Positions 25,591-35,248 of a stretch of 64,000 nt of DNA are shown here, piece after piece. How positions within the stretch are numbered: the stretch's first letter is position 1; each line of letters begins with the position of its first letter. Both the position numbers and the translations under genes were made by a program. Origin of the DNA: Spirosoma endophyticum (GTDB lineage: Bacteria > Bacteroidota > Bacteroidia > Cytophagales > Spirosomataceae). The notes under the pieces were generated by a model. It was not told where the DNA came from. It did not search any database and was given only the letters and a program-made list of their open reading frames with translations. The stretch is taken from positions 1-64,000 of the forward strand of contig NZ_FOLQ01000001.1 of assembly GCF_900112365.1 (NCBI RefSeq), given 5' to 3'.

Positions 25591-27630
25591 TTATTTTTTC
25601 AATACGTCACTCTTGGCCGCCTGATCAACCTCCGCTTGAGCATCTTCAGGAAGCATGAATCCTTCCTTCACCAAGTCGTTGGCAGCTTTTTGAACGGCCA
25701 CTACGTAGGCGTCGTGCGTACCGTAGCGTTCTTCCAGCGACAGGCGTGGATCACCAGCTGTGATACGTTCAGCTTTGGTCTTTTTGAAGGGAATAAACAT
25801 GCCATTCAATGACGCCAGATCGCCTTCGCCATAACCCGCCCGTCGTAAACTCCAGCCCGTATACGTTCCCAGCGGCACGCGAATTGTCGTGTTCCGAATG
25901 CCCGCCATCTCGTTGCCATCCTGATCTACTTTAGGAATTAGCACCGTGTAGGCGTTCTCTTTTACTACATTCGGTGGTTCCTGTAAAATGCCTGACAAGT
26001 ACTTCTGCTGATAGCCCGGACCAAAATCCAGCACCGATACCTGATTGACCCGTCCGTTATAGGGTACACCCGGAATCGCGGGCCAACCACTACTTTTTTG
26101 TGCAGGCGCGACCAGCGTTTTGGCCGAAATTGTAGGGTAGGCGCTCGCAGGTGGTTGTTTTCCTGCCATCACCCATTGTTCCAGGGCAATCAATAACGCG
26201 CGAAGACCATACTGAACCGGGTTATGGTCCGTTGTGAAACCAGTGACGGGATCAACCGCGCTGAAAGGGGAGTGCTGAGTGCCGGCAAACAGATAAATGC
26301 GAACATTATCCGGGATGATGAGGTCTTTTTTGCCGTACGAATCGGTGGTTGTCAGCGACGCTCTTGACTGCCGGTATTCTGTCGACGTCAGCGTCTGCAT
26401 AATTTTAGGACAGGTATTCGTTTGCCCACAGGTTTCCAGCATGCCGCCCGTAATACCCGAAATTGGATCGGTGGTTGTATCCCAGGTGAAGGGCGCGTCG
26501 GTGCCCGGAAAGCGATGGTCTTCGTGTTGCATGCCCCCACCCCCCGGCCGACCAAAGCGAATGTTCAGCGTGATACGTCGGGGACCGATGTGGGCGTCGA
26601 TACCATCGAAAACCGGCTGGCCTTTTTCGTCCTGGTTGAAGCCGAGCTGCAAAAATGAGCGGATAAAATTACTGCATTGCGAAATGCCCTGCATAACGGT
26701 CGCCCGAATGGGAACTGTGCGCAGGTTTCCAGTCAAAACCGGACTCTGACTGCCTGCTTCATCCGTGCTTTCATGGCGCAGAAACGACGTAATATCACGG
26801 ATGGACGCAAAACCCAGCCCAAGCACCAGCGGATTTTTGGCTGTATAAACCAGTTCGTAGATGTAATTTGGGTCGAAGCCATCCTTTAAAGAAATCTTCG
26901 TGGTGCTGGGTGTGCCGGGAAACGGTACGGTCGTGCAATCGGCAAAGGCCCAGTCGCTGTTCGGAACAGGCATTCGCTCGTCGGCTTCGTGAACCCGTCT
27001 GGTCAGTACGAGTCCGGTATTGTCGAGACTCACGGTTTCGTAGCTCTTGTGGGTCATGCCGCTAAAGGCGCCACTGCTCAGATTCAGGGTTTTGGTGGGC
27101 GTAACGACCTCAAGGTCAGCACGGACTTTGCCGGTAATCTCGTTGCCATTTTCTGTGGCAACCGGCACCATCATGGTAAGGCGCTTGCTGCCCGGCGAAT
27201 CGTCGCTCGGCAGTACGTCCCCCTGCCAGGCACTCCACAGGTAAACGTAGCCTCGCTTTAGCAGTACTGTATCCGCTGGCGACATACCACCCCGGTTCGG
27301 CAAGCTCAGGAACAACAGACCATTGCTCTTGCTCATGTCGGTGGGCCGTAGCATCACAAAATCCGATATGTATTCGACCATGCCCCGCGCATTTTTCGGC
27401 GCTAGTTGAATATCCTGAATGATTTTATTCTGGGACAGATTGGGATCGACTTCGCCATAGGCCTGCCCAAATACCCGTTCGTAACTTCCGACAGCGCCCA
27501 TTGATTTCCCGGCCTCGTAAGGTTCAGTTCGAGTTATGACCAGTTTTACCAGGCGAGCCTGAGCGGGAAAGAACAGGCTTACTCCAGAACTTAAGCAGAA
27601 CAGGAATCGGAGGAATGGGCGGAATGTCAT
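25591..27630 (-). CDS. Exported alpha/beta-hydrolase-domain protein
   Basis: 679 residues with a signal peptide (about 1-25, FLFCLSSGVSLFFPAQA). The layout fits the large alpha/beta hydrolase domain family (Abhydrolase_10): VKLVITRTEPYEAGKSMGAVGSYE at the start, LFLSLPNRGG, a long middle, and a C-terminal GTYTGWSLRRAGYGEGDLASLNG. I could not place the nucleophile with certainty. An outer or periplasmic esterase acting before uptake is likely. It follows two esterases and precedes the CitMHS gene on the same strand. Confidence 0.75.
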   Translation of the reverse strand: MTFRPFLRFLFCLSSGVSLFFPAQARLVKLVITRTEPYEAGKSMGAVGSYERVFGQAYGEVDPNLSQNKIIQDIQLAPKNARGMVEYISDFVMLRPTDMSKSNGLLFLSLPNRGGMSPADTVLLKRGYVYLWSAWQGDVLPSDDSPGSKRLTMMVPVATENGNEITGKVRADLEVVTPTKTLNLSSGAFSGMTHKSYETVSLDNTGLVLTRRVHEADERMPVPNSDWAFADCTTVPFPGTPSTTKISLKDGFDPNYIYELVYTAKNPLVLGLGFASIRDITSFLRHESTDEAGSQSPVLTGNLRTVPIRATVMQGISQCSNFIRSFLQLGFNQDEKGQPVFDGIDAHIGPRRITLNIRFGRPGGGGMQHEDHRFPGTDAPFTWDTTTDPISGITGGMLETCGQTNTCPKIMQTLTSTEYRQSRASLTTTDSYGKKDLIIPDNVRIYLFAGTQHSPFSAVDPVTGFTTDHNPVQYGLRALLIALEQWVMAGKQPPASAYPTISAKTLVAPAQKSSGWPAIPGVPYNGRVNQVSVLDFGPGYQQKYLSGILQEPPNVVKENAYTVLIPKVDQDGNEMAGIRNTTIRVPLGTYTGWSLRRAGYGEGDLASLNGMFIPFKKTKAERITAGDPRLSLEERYGTHDAYVVAVQKAANDLVKEGFMLPEDAQAEVDQAAKSDVLKK

Positions 27631-27657
27631 GGGATTTAACGTTAGTTTCTGACGGTC

Positions 27658-28539
27658 TTAAAGCGATAATACACCATTGGCTTTCAGGATTTTGCTGAAA
27701 AACAGTAGCTGATAAGGCAATGCATTTTCCCAATAGTCCCAGGTGTGACCACCCGGCCGTTCGGTGTAATCGTGGGGCGTCTGGTTCGCCATCAACTGAC
27801 GGTGCAGGTCGCGGTTCGTTTCGATCAGGAAGTCATCCACGCCAATATCGAAAATCAGGGGCAGGTTATTGGCTTTTAGCTTGTCGGCGAGCGTGACCAT
27901 CGTGTAGCCCGGATAGGGGGCATCGCCTTCTTTCGGTGGGCCGAGCAATTTGGCGAAATTCTCCGATCGGGATTTGGCAAAATCGGCGGGCACTTTCCAG
28001 GTGGCGGTGTTGATATTCATCACCCCGCTCATACTCCCGGCAGCCGCGTACAACTCTGGATGACGGCTTGAGATAAACATCGCGCCGTGCCCACCCATCG
28101 ACAGACCCGCAATAATTCGGCCTTTCCGGTCGCGAACCGTACGGTATGTATTATCGATTTTGTCGATTAACTCTTTCGAAATAAACGTTTCAAACTGACT
28201 GGTTTTGACCAGTGGACTATCGAAATAATAGCTGGTCGGGTCACCGTCGGGTGTTACGATGATCAGATTAAACTGATCTGCCAATCGTTGCAGTAGTGTT
28301 TTGTCAGCTGTTTTGGTGAGCCAGTCCCGGAAACTGCCGGTACCGCCATGAAGCAGATAGAGCACGGGTAAAGGTTGTTTCGCTTTCTTGTATCGTTCCG
28401 GTAGTACTATGGCCGTGCGGAGCGTTCGGTTCATGCTGGCACTCACTACGTCCAGGGTGTCAACTCTGGCTGCTAACGCGGGCAGCGAAAGCATCAACGT
28501 CATAAATACGAGTAAAGATTTGACGGAAATTTTGTGCAT
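27658..28539 (-). CDS. Exported esterase, alpha/beta hydrolase (second copy)
   Basis: 293 residues with a signal peptide (about 1-24). The fold is that of esterase-D/feruloyl-esterase-like hydrolases: VLYLLHGGTGSFRDWL forms the oxyanion region, the nucleophile is Ser147 in AGLSMGGHG, an Asp lies in FDIGVDDFLIE and the His in RPGGHTWDYW. It is a tandem paralogue of the next gene upstream, very similar over the full length. Likely substrates are acetyl, feruloyl or other ester groups on plant polymers. The start ATG is eight bases after the upstream stop. Confidence 0.85.
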   Translation of the reverse strand: MHKISVKSLLVFMTLMLSLPALAARVDTLDVVSASMNRTLRTAIVLPERYKKAKQPLPVLYLLHGGTGSFRDWLTKTADKTLLQRLADQFNLIIVTPDGDPTSYYFDSPLVKTSQFETFISKELIDKIDNTYRTVRDRKGRIIAGLSMGGHGAMFISSRHPELYAAAGSMSGVMNINTATWKVPADFAKSRSENFAKLLGPPKEGDAPYPGYTMVTLADKLKANNLPLIFDIGVDDFLIETNRDLHRQLMANQTPHDYTERPGGHTWDYWENALPYQLLFFSKILKANGVLSL

Positions 28540-28547
28540 ACTAGTGG

Positions 28548-29432
28548 TTATTGAGCAGTGGACCCGTTGGCTTTCAGAACTTTATTGAAGAAGAGCACAT
28601 GGTTTGGCAGCGAATTGCCCCAGTAGTCCCAGGAATGGCCACCGGGTCGTTCGGAATAGTCGTGGGGTGTCTGGTTGAAGACCAACCGACGGTGTAGTTC
28701 CCGATTCGGTTCAATCAGAAAATCGTCAACACCACAGTCAAAGATGAGCGTCAACCCGTTGGTTTTCATCCTGTCGGCCAAGTTAATAACCGAGAAAGAC
28801 GCGTAGTGATCCGGCGATTGCTCAATGGGCCCCAGAATCTTTGCGAATTCAAGCTTTATGTTTTTGGCAGCATCGGGCGGCAGTTTCCAGCTGTCCATGT
28901 CCAGATTCAGCGCTCCGCTCATGCTGCCAGCTGCACAGTAGAGATCGGGATGACGCGTTGCCAGATACAGCGCTCCGTAACCACCCATGGAAAGACCCGT
29001 AATCACCCGGCCTTTGTTGGTGCGAACGGTTCGATACGTATTGTCAATTTTATCAATGACATCTTTAGTTAAATACGTTTCAAACTGGCTGTCTTTAAGG
29101 ACGGGACTATCTAGATAATAGCTGAAAACCTCACCTTCGGGCATCACAATGAGCAGGTTATACTGGTCGGCCAGTCGTTGCAGCAGTGTTTTGTCGGGCG
29201 TTTGGTTGAGCCAGTCATTAAAGTGGCCATACCCACCGTGGAGCAAATACAACACCGGATACGTTGATTTACTTTTTGCTGGGGTCTGGTAGGATGCGGG
29301 TAGAATAACAGCCGCCCGTAGCTTCTTTTTCATCGCGGCACTGGGAATGTCCAGTGAATCAACGGTAGCGCCAGCCGCAAGAAAGGGTAGAATCAGTAAG
29401 TTGATCGTCAGGAAAAGGCCGGGTAAGCGCAT
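28548..29432 (-). CDS. Exported esterase, alpha/beta hydrolase (first copy)
   Basis: 294 residues, first gene of the minus-strand catabolic operon. Signal peptide at about 1-22. Motifs match the paralogue: VLYLLHGGYGHFNDWL, Ser148 in TGLSMGGYG, FDCGVDDFLIE and RPGGHSWDYW. The pair arose by tandem duplication and then diverged mildly, so they may split ester types between them. The 216-base gap to the divergent Nudix regulator holds the operon promoter. Confidence 0.85.
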   Translation of the reverse strand: MRLPGLFLTINLLILPFLAAGATVDSLDIPSAAMKKKLRAAVILPASYQTPAKSKSTYPVLYLLHGGYGHFNDWLNQTPDKTLLQRLADQYNLLIVMPEGEVFSYYLDSPVLKDSQFETYLTKDVIDKIDNTYRTVRTNKGRVITGLSMGGYGALYLATRHPDLYCAAGSMSGALNLDMDSWKLPPDAAKNIKLEFAKILGPIEQSPDHYASFSVINLADRMKTNGLTLIFDCGVDDFLIEPNRELHRRLVFNQTPHDYSERPGGHSWDYWGNSLPNHVLFFNKVLKANGSTAQ

Positions 29433-29580
29433 AATTGGTGAACTTTAATGAGGCTAACTGATTTTGTAGCTTCTGATTGTCAAGTTGTTAGGATTAAAAT
29501 GATCCGCCTTACCATAGAATAAGTAGAATCGATCAAAGCCTCATCATCTAACCTGGAATCGTATGTATGAGAACTTTTTT

Positions 29581-29621
29581 ATCTTTACGTCAAAACTACG
29601 CAAAGAATCTTTATGTCAGAA
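29581..29621. promoter_or_regulatory. Direct repeat in the divergent promoter
   Basis: ATCTTTACGTCAAAA (29581-29595) and ATCTTTATGTCAGAA (29607-29621) agree at 13 of 15 positions and lie 26 bases apart, about 30-70 bases before the Nudix regulator start. They are candidate operator half-sites for that regulator or a neighbour-activating protein. The link is an inference. Confidence 0.4.
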
Positions 29622-29648
29622 AGGCATAAGGCCATTTTGTAGAATTTT

Positions 29649-30377
29649 ATGATTGAATATAATCCTGCGGCCGCCCGATACTATCAGGAAGTTTCTGAAC
29701 AATGCATCCATTACCTGTCGATTGATGGGGTGATTTTTGGTTTTCACCAAAATCAGTTGAAGGTGTTGCTGCTACGTTGGAAAGGGACAGAGGAATGGAG
29801 TTTGCCGGGTGGATTTATTCGGAAGGCCGAATCAGTTGATGTGGCCGCGCAACGCATCATGCAGGAGCGAACAGGCCTGAACGAGCTTTACCTGCATCAG
29901 TTTCACGTCTTTGGCGAAGCTGTCCGGTACAATCAGGAAGAAACCTGGCGGAAAATAAACCTGCCGATTCAGGGCGTAAACTGGTCTGAGCGAACCATTT
30001 CCCTCGGCTATTACGCCTTGGTCGATCACTCGAAAGTTGTTCCAACCCCCGACTTTCTGACGGAAGAATGCCGCTGGTGGAGTCTGGACCAGATACCGGC
30101 ACTTCTTTTCGATCATAATTACATCATTAACGTGGCACTTGCGTCACTACGGAAACAGCTCAATGATCAGCCTATCAACCACTTACTGCCCGAAGCGTTC
30201 ACAATTCCAGAATTGCAACGGCTTCATGAAACCATTTTAGGCTATCCATTAGACGCCCGCAATTTTTACAAAAAAACAATGGCGTCGGGGAGCCTGGAGC
30301 GACTTTCCGAACGACGGGCGGGAACACCGCATAAGGCTCCCTATCTGTATCGGTTTAATCTCAGGCCTTTCGCTTAG
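29649..30377 (+). CDS. Nudix-type transcriptional regulator (NrtR-like)
   Basis: 242 residues: an N-terminal Nudix domain (about 20-165) and a C-terminal winged-helix domain (about 170-240, including FTIPELQRLHETILGYPLDARNFYKKTM). The Nudix box starts normally, GGFIRKAE (54-61), but then reads RIMQERTGL (69-77) where catalysis needs REUXEEXGU; the two glutamates after Arg and before Thr are lost. That is the pattern of NrtR-family regulators, which use the domain to sense a ligand such as an ADP-ribose or sugar. In Bacteroides a member (AraR) controls arabinose use, which suits this region. It is divergent from the esterase operon. Its stop codon lies inside a 32-bp inverted repeat. Confidence 0.85.
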   Translation: MIEYNPAAARYYQEVSEQCIHYLSIDGVIFGFHQNQLKVLLLRWKGTEEWSLPGGFIRKAESVDVAAQRIMQERTGLNELYLHQFHVFGEAVRYNQEETWRKINLPIQGVNWSERTISLGYYALVDHSKVVPTPDFLTEECRWWSLDQIPALLFDHNYIINVALASLRKQLNDQPINHLLPEAFTIPELQRLHETILGYPLDARNFYKKTMASGSLERLSERRAGTPHKAPYLYRFNLRPFA

Positions 30378-30442
30378 AGCCGTGCCACGGTTTCATTGAA
30401 CTAATTTAGGAACCGTGGCACGGCTCTAAGCGAAAGGCCTGA
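30361..30442. repeat. Perfect 32-bp inverted repeat at the regulator's end
   Basis: 30361-30392 and 30411-30442 are exact reverse complements with an 18-base spacer. The left arm covers the last coding bases and the stop of the Nudix regulator. A stem this long is unusual for a terminator; it looks like an inverted copy of the gene end. Confidence 0.9.
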
Positions 30443-30484
30443 ATCTGTAACTGAACAATCAATTTGCGCATATACGTAACAACT

Positions 30485-30518
30485 AAAAAAGACACCGGGA
30501 TAACCCAGTGTCTTTTTT
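30485..30518 (-). terminator. Terminator after the minus-strand SusD
   Basis: AAAAAAGACAC pairs with GTGTCTTTTTT, with an inner GGG/CCC pairing. It serves the SusD gene ending at 30534 and can also stop plus-strand transcripts from the regulator. Confidence 0.8.
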
Positions 30519-30533
30519 GTAGGCTAGCTTTCC

Positions 30534-32084
30534 TCAATACCCCGGGTTCTGGCCTTTGAGCCCAACGTTAGGGTTGTTGTCGATCTCCTGCTGAGGAATG
30601 GGCAACAGCTCATGTTTGCCTTTCTGGAAATACGCCAGCGGTTCGGTTTTTAGCTTCCCATTTTTACGCCACCGAAGAATATCCTTGTTGCGAATCTCCT
30701 CGCCGTTCAGTTCCACACGCCGTTCGTGTACAATAGCATTGAATACCTGATCTTTGGTTGACACGGGGTAGTTTGCTGTCGGGTAAGCAGGCATCGCTAC
30801 ACTCGGGCGACTGCGAACCATGTTCAGGTAATTGACGGCACTGGCAATGTTTCCCGCTTCATTTTCACACTCGGCCATGGCCAGCAACGTTTCGGCGTAC
30901 CGCATGATCCGCTGGTTGATGCCGCCCGTTGTCGACGTGCCCGCTTTGTACATCAGGGTGAATTTCCGCCAGCTGATTTTCTGCTCCTTGCCGTCGACCA
31001 TTGAACTAAAGCCATTCTGAACCGCGTCGGTCAGGACAGATTGGTCTTTGTTGTATTTATCGCCCGTCGTATAAACCGATTTAGCGTAGCGTGGGTCGGT
31101 TTTGGCATCGCCTTTGGTCGTTTTCTCGAACTCGGCCAGCAGACTGTTCGATGGAATAATGTTCCGCCAGCCGATGCCCGAATACTCCTGCGTTCGCACG
31201 GTTTCTTCACCCGCCGAAGCGCCGTCGGCATCGGTATTCCAATTGAACGTACCGCCCGAGGTCAGGAAGTTCACCTCCCAGATCGACTCTTTGTTGAACT
31301 CCGTTTCTTCGAGGAAATTGTCGTTATATTCATCAACGAGCTGGTAGGTACCCGAACTGATAATTTTCTGAAGTTCGGTTTTCGCGTTGGTGTAGTCGCC
31401 CTGTTGCATATAGGCCCGCGCCAGCAGCATTTGGGCCGCTCCTTTGGTCGCCCGCCCCTGATTGGTCGCGTCGTACGTAGCGGGCAAAGCATCCTGAGCC
31501 GCCTTTAAGTCCTCCACGATGAACGCGTATACCTCCGCTTCTGTTGCGCGGGCTCCCGATCCGGCGAGCGACGTAACATACTTCTTATAGAGCGGCACCC
31601 CGCCCCACATGCTGACCAGTTCAAAGTAAGACCAGGCCCGAAGAAATTTGGCTTCTCCCACCGCCTGCGTGGCAACGGTTGCCGTCAGACCCGTAGATGC
31701 GGCTGCGTTATCAATCACGACGTTGGCCCGGTGAATGACCCGATACGCACCGGTCCAGACGGAACCCACTAAGGAGTTATTAGCATCGTGTACGCCCAGC
31801 AGGAGCTGATTGCGGGGTGTTTCGAGTTGACCACCGCCCGCTGCTACGTCGTCGGAGCGCAAATCATTGGTGAAAAACCACTCGCGAGCCACCAGATTCG
31901 TAGACTGAACGGCCGCGTACACACCATTGATGGCGCTACGAATCTGGGCGTCAGTTTTAAAGTAACTGTCCGTTGTTACGGCGTTGGGATTGAGCTGATT
32001 CAGGTCTTTGTCGCTACAGCCGATTGCCAGACTAAAAACTAAAATCCCGGTAAAAATATAGGACTTTTTCATACTAATGTTCAT
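30534..32084 (-). CDS. SusD/RagB-family nutrient-binding lipoprotein
   Basis: 516 residues. Lipoprotein signal ends in FSLAIGCSDKD (Cys23 from the ATG at 32084; a second ATG at 32072 is also possible). The first part has the TPR-rich SusD start (DSYFKTDAQIRSAINGVYAAVQ) and the C-terminus has the RagB pattern (NYLNMVRSRPSV, IVHERRVELNGEE, LRWRKNGKL, PIPQQEIDNNPN). SusD proteins cap the SusC channel at the outer membrane and bind glycans. It lies 23 bases after its SusC partner. Confidence 0.93.
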   Translation of the reverse strand: MNISMKKSYIFTGILVFSLAIGCSDKDLNQLNPNAVTTDSYFKTDAQIRSAINGVYAAVQSTNLVAREWFFTNDLRSDDVAAGGGQLETPRNQLLLGVHDANNSLVGSVWTGAYRVIHRANVVIDNAAASTGLTATVATQAVGEAKFLRAWSYFELVSMWGGVPLYKKYVTSLAGSGARATEAEVYAFIVEDLKAAQDALPATYDATNQGRATKGAAQMLLARAYMQQGDYTNAKTELQKIISSGTYQLVDEYNDNFLEETEFNKESIWEVNFLTSGGTFNWNTDADGASAGEETVRTQEYSGIGWRNIIPSNSLLAEFEKTTKGDAKTDPRYAKSVYTTGDKYNKDQSVLTDAVQNGFSSMVDGKEQKISWRKFTLMYKAGTSTTGGINQRIMRYAETLLAMAECENEAGNIASAVNYLNMVRSRPSVAMPAYPTANYPVSTKDQVFNAIVHERRVELNGEEIRNKDILRWRKNGKLKTEPLAYFQKGKHELLPIPQQEIDNNPNVGLKGQNPGY

Positions 32085-32107
32085 GATTTGAGGTTCGTTA
32101 AAACCAG

Positions 32108-35100
32108 TTAGAAAGTAACTTGAAGACCCGCCAGGAAGGTCCGGGCCTGCGGATAGTTTGCATAGTCGATACCACTTCTGAGCAACGTGTTATTCCGTGA
32201 GCCAATTTCCGGATCATAGCCGGTGTACTTCGTGAGCGTCAGCAGGTTCTGGCTGGATACATACACCCGCACCTTCGTTACGTAGCCTTTCGTCAGGCCA
32301 GTGAGTTTGGTCGTTGGGATGGAATAACCGATCGTCAGGTTCTTGATCCGCATGTAAGAACCATCTTCGATAAACCGGTCCGACGTGCGGCTGTTGTTGT
32401 TGGGGTCGCCACTGACGGCACGCGGTACGTCCGTGTTCGTATTGGTTGGCGTCCAGGCATTTAGAACAGCAGTCCCTGCGTTGAATAAGCGAAGCATACC
32501 TTGTGTCACAACCTTGGTTCCGTTATAAATCTTGTTTCCCTGAACCCCTTGTAGGTAGAGCGTGAAATCAAAGTTTTTGTAGGAACCCGAGAAGTTGGCC
32601 CCGTAGTTGAATTTCGGCAGGTAGCTACCTAAGTACGTGCGGTCATTGGCGTCAATTTTACCATCGCCATTGATATCCTTAAATTTGATATCACCGGCCG
32701 ACGTATTTTTGGCTGGATTATCCGTGTCCCGCGTGTCGGGTCGATTTTGGCGGGGAGCGCTGTATACTTCATCAACGGACTTGAAAATGCCGTCTACCTG
32801 ATAGCCATAAAACGACTGGATAGGCTGCCCAACTTCGGTCTTGGTAATGTCATACCCGCCGAAGTCAGCATTCAGACCGGCATAAATTGACGCTGTGGGA
32901 GTCGCCAGACTTAACACCCGATTGCGGGTGATGCCGATGTTTGCCGACACATTGCCCCGGAAATCACCTTTCGAATAGTTGTAGCCTGCCTGGAACTCAT
33001 AGCCCCAGTTTTTCATGCTGCCAATATTCGCAACGGGTGCCGTGGTGTACCCGATGGAGTTTGGAATGGGAACGGCCAGAATCAGCCCATCGGTGAATCG
33101 ATTGTACACCTCGGCTGAGAACGTGAACTTATTGTTGAACAAGCCCAGATCAACCCCCACATTAACCATGTCGGTGGTTTCCCATTTCAACTCCGTGTTG
33201 CCTAATGCATTGAAATAAGAGCCCAGCGAGTTGGTACCACCAAATGGATAGGCGGTGGCATCGGCCTGCACCACCGATTGCCAGGCGTAATTTCCGATGC
33301 CATTGAAGCCGGTTTTACCGTAGCTGGCCCGTAGCTTCAGCTCCGACAACTGATGGAGTGACTTCATGAAGTTCTCCTGATTGATCCGCCAGCCCACCGA
33401 CGCTGATGGGAAGTTACCCCACTTGTTGCCGGGTGCAAACAGCGATGAACCATCCCGACGTATGGACGCGCTCAAAAGGTATTTCCCCTCATAATCGTAC
33501 GTTACCCGCCCGAGGTAAGAAATCAGATTCGTAATGCTCCGGGTGCTGGTGATGGAAGGGTTACTAACTCCCTGAATAACATCGAGATCGTTGTTTGGCC
33601 GGTTGCCCGATCCATTGATGCCGGAATTGAATACTTTTTGATTTTCGGCGGCTACCACGGCGCTGAAGTTATGTTTGCCAACGCTTTTATCGAACGAAAG
33701 CTGGTTGGTAAACACCTGGGAGATATTGGTACTTCGGGCATCCGAAACGGTAGCGGAGGTTCGCTGGCCATACCCATCCGAATAAATTGGCAGAAACGTA
33801 GTGCCCAGCGAATAGCCTAAATCGACACCATAGTTAAAGCGATATTTCAGGAAACTGGTGAGCTTGACATCGGCGTAGAACGTAGCAAACGCCTTTAAAA
33901 ATTTAGTTCGGATAAAATCGATGGAAAGCGCCCGGAGGGGGTTTTCAGGATCGGAGCCATCGAGCGCCGTTGGTGCACTGAAACCACCTACTTTTGTTGG
34001 ATCGGTGGTTGGCCAGTAGGGCATCATGCGAATGGCGTGCATAACCTGCGACCGGTCGCCCGTTGGTTCGCCCCGCTGATTGCTGAAGGCAAAGGTCAAT
34101 GTTTGCCCAAGGCTCAAAAACTTGGTCACCTGATGATCGGAATTCAGCCGCAGGGAACCCCGCTCAAAGCTGGTGCCCTTCATGATGCCGTCCTGCTTGA
34201 AATAACTGCCCGAGGCAAAAAAGCGCGATACGGCACCCCCGCCTGTCAGCGAAATCTGGTGCTGCGTGATGGGTGCGTTCCTGAAAATCTCATTCTGCCA
34301 GTTCGTTTCGGTTTGGGCGAACGTCTGGGTGGCGCCGGTATAAATAGGCGTTGCCAGATTGTTTAGCCGCGAAGGTAACGGAATGCCCGCGTTGGTGGTC
34401 AATGCCGTAGCGTATTGAACGTATTGATCGCGGTTGAGCACATCTACTTTATGCCAGGCGCTCTGCGTACCTGTGTATGTGTCCAGCGTGATACGTACTT
34501 TTCCATCCCGGCTTCCTTTTTTGGTGGTAATCAGGATGACCCCATTGGCGGCTCGTGAGCCGTAGATGGCGGCCGAGCTGGCATCTTTCAGCACTTCCAG
34601 CGACTCAATGTCGTTGGTGTTGAAGCTATTCAGGTCGCCGGTTGGGACGCCATCAATGACGTAGAGCGGCCCCGATGCGTAGTTGATCGAACCCACGCCC
34701 CGAATCTGGACGATCGGCGAACTGCCTGGTCCGCCATTGTTCACCACCGATACGCCCGGCACCCGCCCCTGCAACGCGGCAGATACGTTCGGAACGGGCA
34801 ACGCCGTTAATTCTTTAGGTGTTACCGACGATACGGCCCCGGTTAGTGACGACCGCTTCTGGGTACCGTACCCAACCACAACGACTTCTTCCAGTGAACC
34901 TGCATCGGCCTCCAGCGATACGTTGATAGTCGCCTGGTTACTAACCGTTACTTCCTGTTTTTTATAGCCAATGTAGCTGAATACCAGCACGGCGCTCCCG
35001 TTTGGAACCTCAATTCGATACGTGCCACGAACATCACTCGTGGTCCCCCGACTGGTGCCTCTAATCTGAATATTTACACCGGCGAGCGGACTTCCTTTCT

Positions 35101-35248
35101 CGTCCAGTATGGTACCCGTAACGGGTTGGTCAACGGGTGCAGCGTGTACCCAGGTGACGGAGGTGAGTGTGGCAATCAGCAAAAGCTGATAAAGGCCAGG
35201 CCGTAGAAATTTCCGGGCCAGGGAATGAAGTAGACATTGATAGAACAT
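32108..35248 (-). CDS. SusC/RagA-family TonB-dependent transporter
   Basis: 1046 residues. After a signal peptide (to about residue 36) comes a carboxypeptidase-regulatory-like domain (VTGTILDEKGSPLAGVNIQI...), then the SusC signature EEVVVVGYGTQKRSSLTG, a plug domain (VQIRGVGSINYASGPLYVIDGVP, SAAIYGSRAANGVILITTKKG) and a beta barrel ending in ARTFLAGLQVTF. It imports sugar oligomers with energy from TonB. No STN domain is present, so unlike the SusC at 39575 it should not signal to an anti-sigma factor. The next plus-strand gene is divergent and the 287-base gap is AT-rich promoter DNA. Confidence 0.95.
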   Translation of the reverse strand: MFYQCLLHSLARKFLRPGLYQLLLIATLTSVTWVHAAPVDQPVTGTILDEKGSPLAGVNIQIRGTSRGTTSDVRGTYRIEVPNGSAVLVFSYIGYKKQEVTVSNQATINVSLEADAGSLEEVVVVGYGTQKRSSLTGAVSSVTPKELTALPVPNVSAALQGRVPGVSVVNNGGPGSSPIVQIRGVGSINYASGPLYVIDGVPTGDLNSFNTNDIESLEVLKDASSAAIYGSRAANGVILITTKKGSRDGKVRITLDTYTGTQSAWHKVDVLNRDQYVQYATALTTNAGIPLPSRLNNLATPIYTGATQTFAQTETNWQNEIFRNAPITQHQISLTGGGAVSRFFASGSYFKQDGIMKGTSFERGSLRLNSDHQVTKFLSLGQTLTFAFSNQRGEPTGDRSQVMHAIRMMPYWPTTDPTKVGGFSAPTALDGSDPENPLRALSIDFIRTKFLKAFATFYADVKLTSFLKYRFNYGVDLGYSLGTTFLPIYSDGYGQRTSATVSDARSTNISQVFTNQLSFDKSVGKHNFSAVVAAENQKVFNSGINGSGNRPNNDLDVIQGVSNPSITSTRSITNLISYLGRVTYDYEGKYLLSASIRRDGSSLFAPGNKWGNFPSASVGWRINQENFMKSLHQLSELKLRASYGKTGFNGIGNYAWQSVVQADATAYPFGGTNSLGSYFNALGNTELKWETTDMVNVGVDLGLFNNKFTFSAEVYNRFTDGLILAVPIPNSIGYTTAPVANIGSMKNWGYEFQAGYNYSKGDFRGNVSANIGITRNRVLSLATPTASIYAGLNADFGGYDITKTEVGQPIQSFYGYQVDGIFKSVDEVYSAPRQNRPDTRDTDNPAKNTSAGDIKFKDINGDGKIDANDRTYLGSYLPKFNYGANFSGSYKNFDFTLYLQGVQGNKIYNGTKVVTQGMLRLFNAGTAVLNAWTPTNTNTDVPRAVSGDPNNNSRTSDRFIEDGSYMRIKNLTIGYSIPTTKLTGLTKGYVTKVRVYVSSQNLLTLTKYTGYDPEIGSRNNTLLRSGIDYANYPQARTFLAGLQVTF

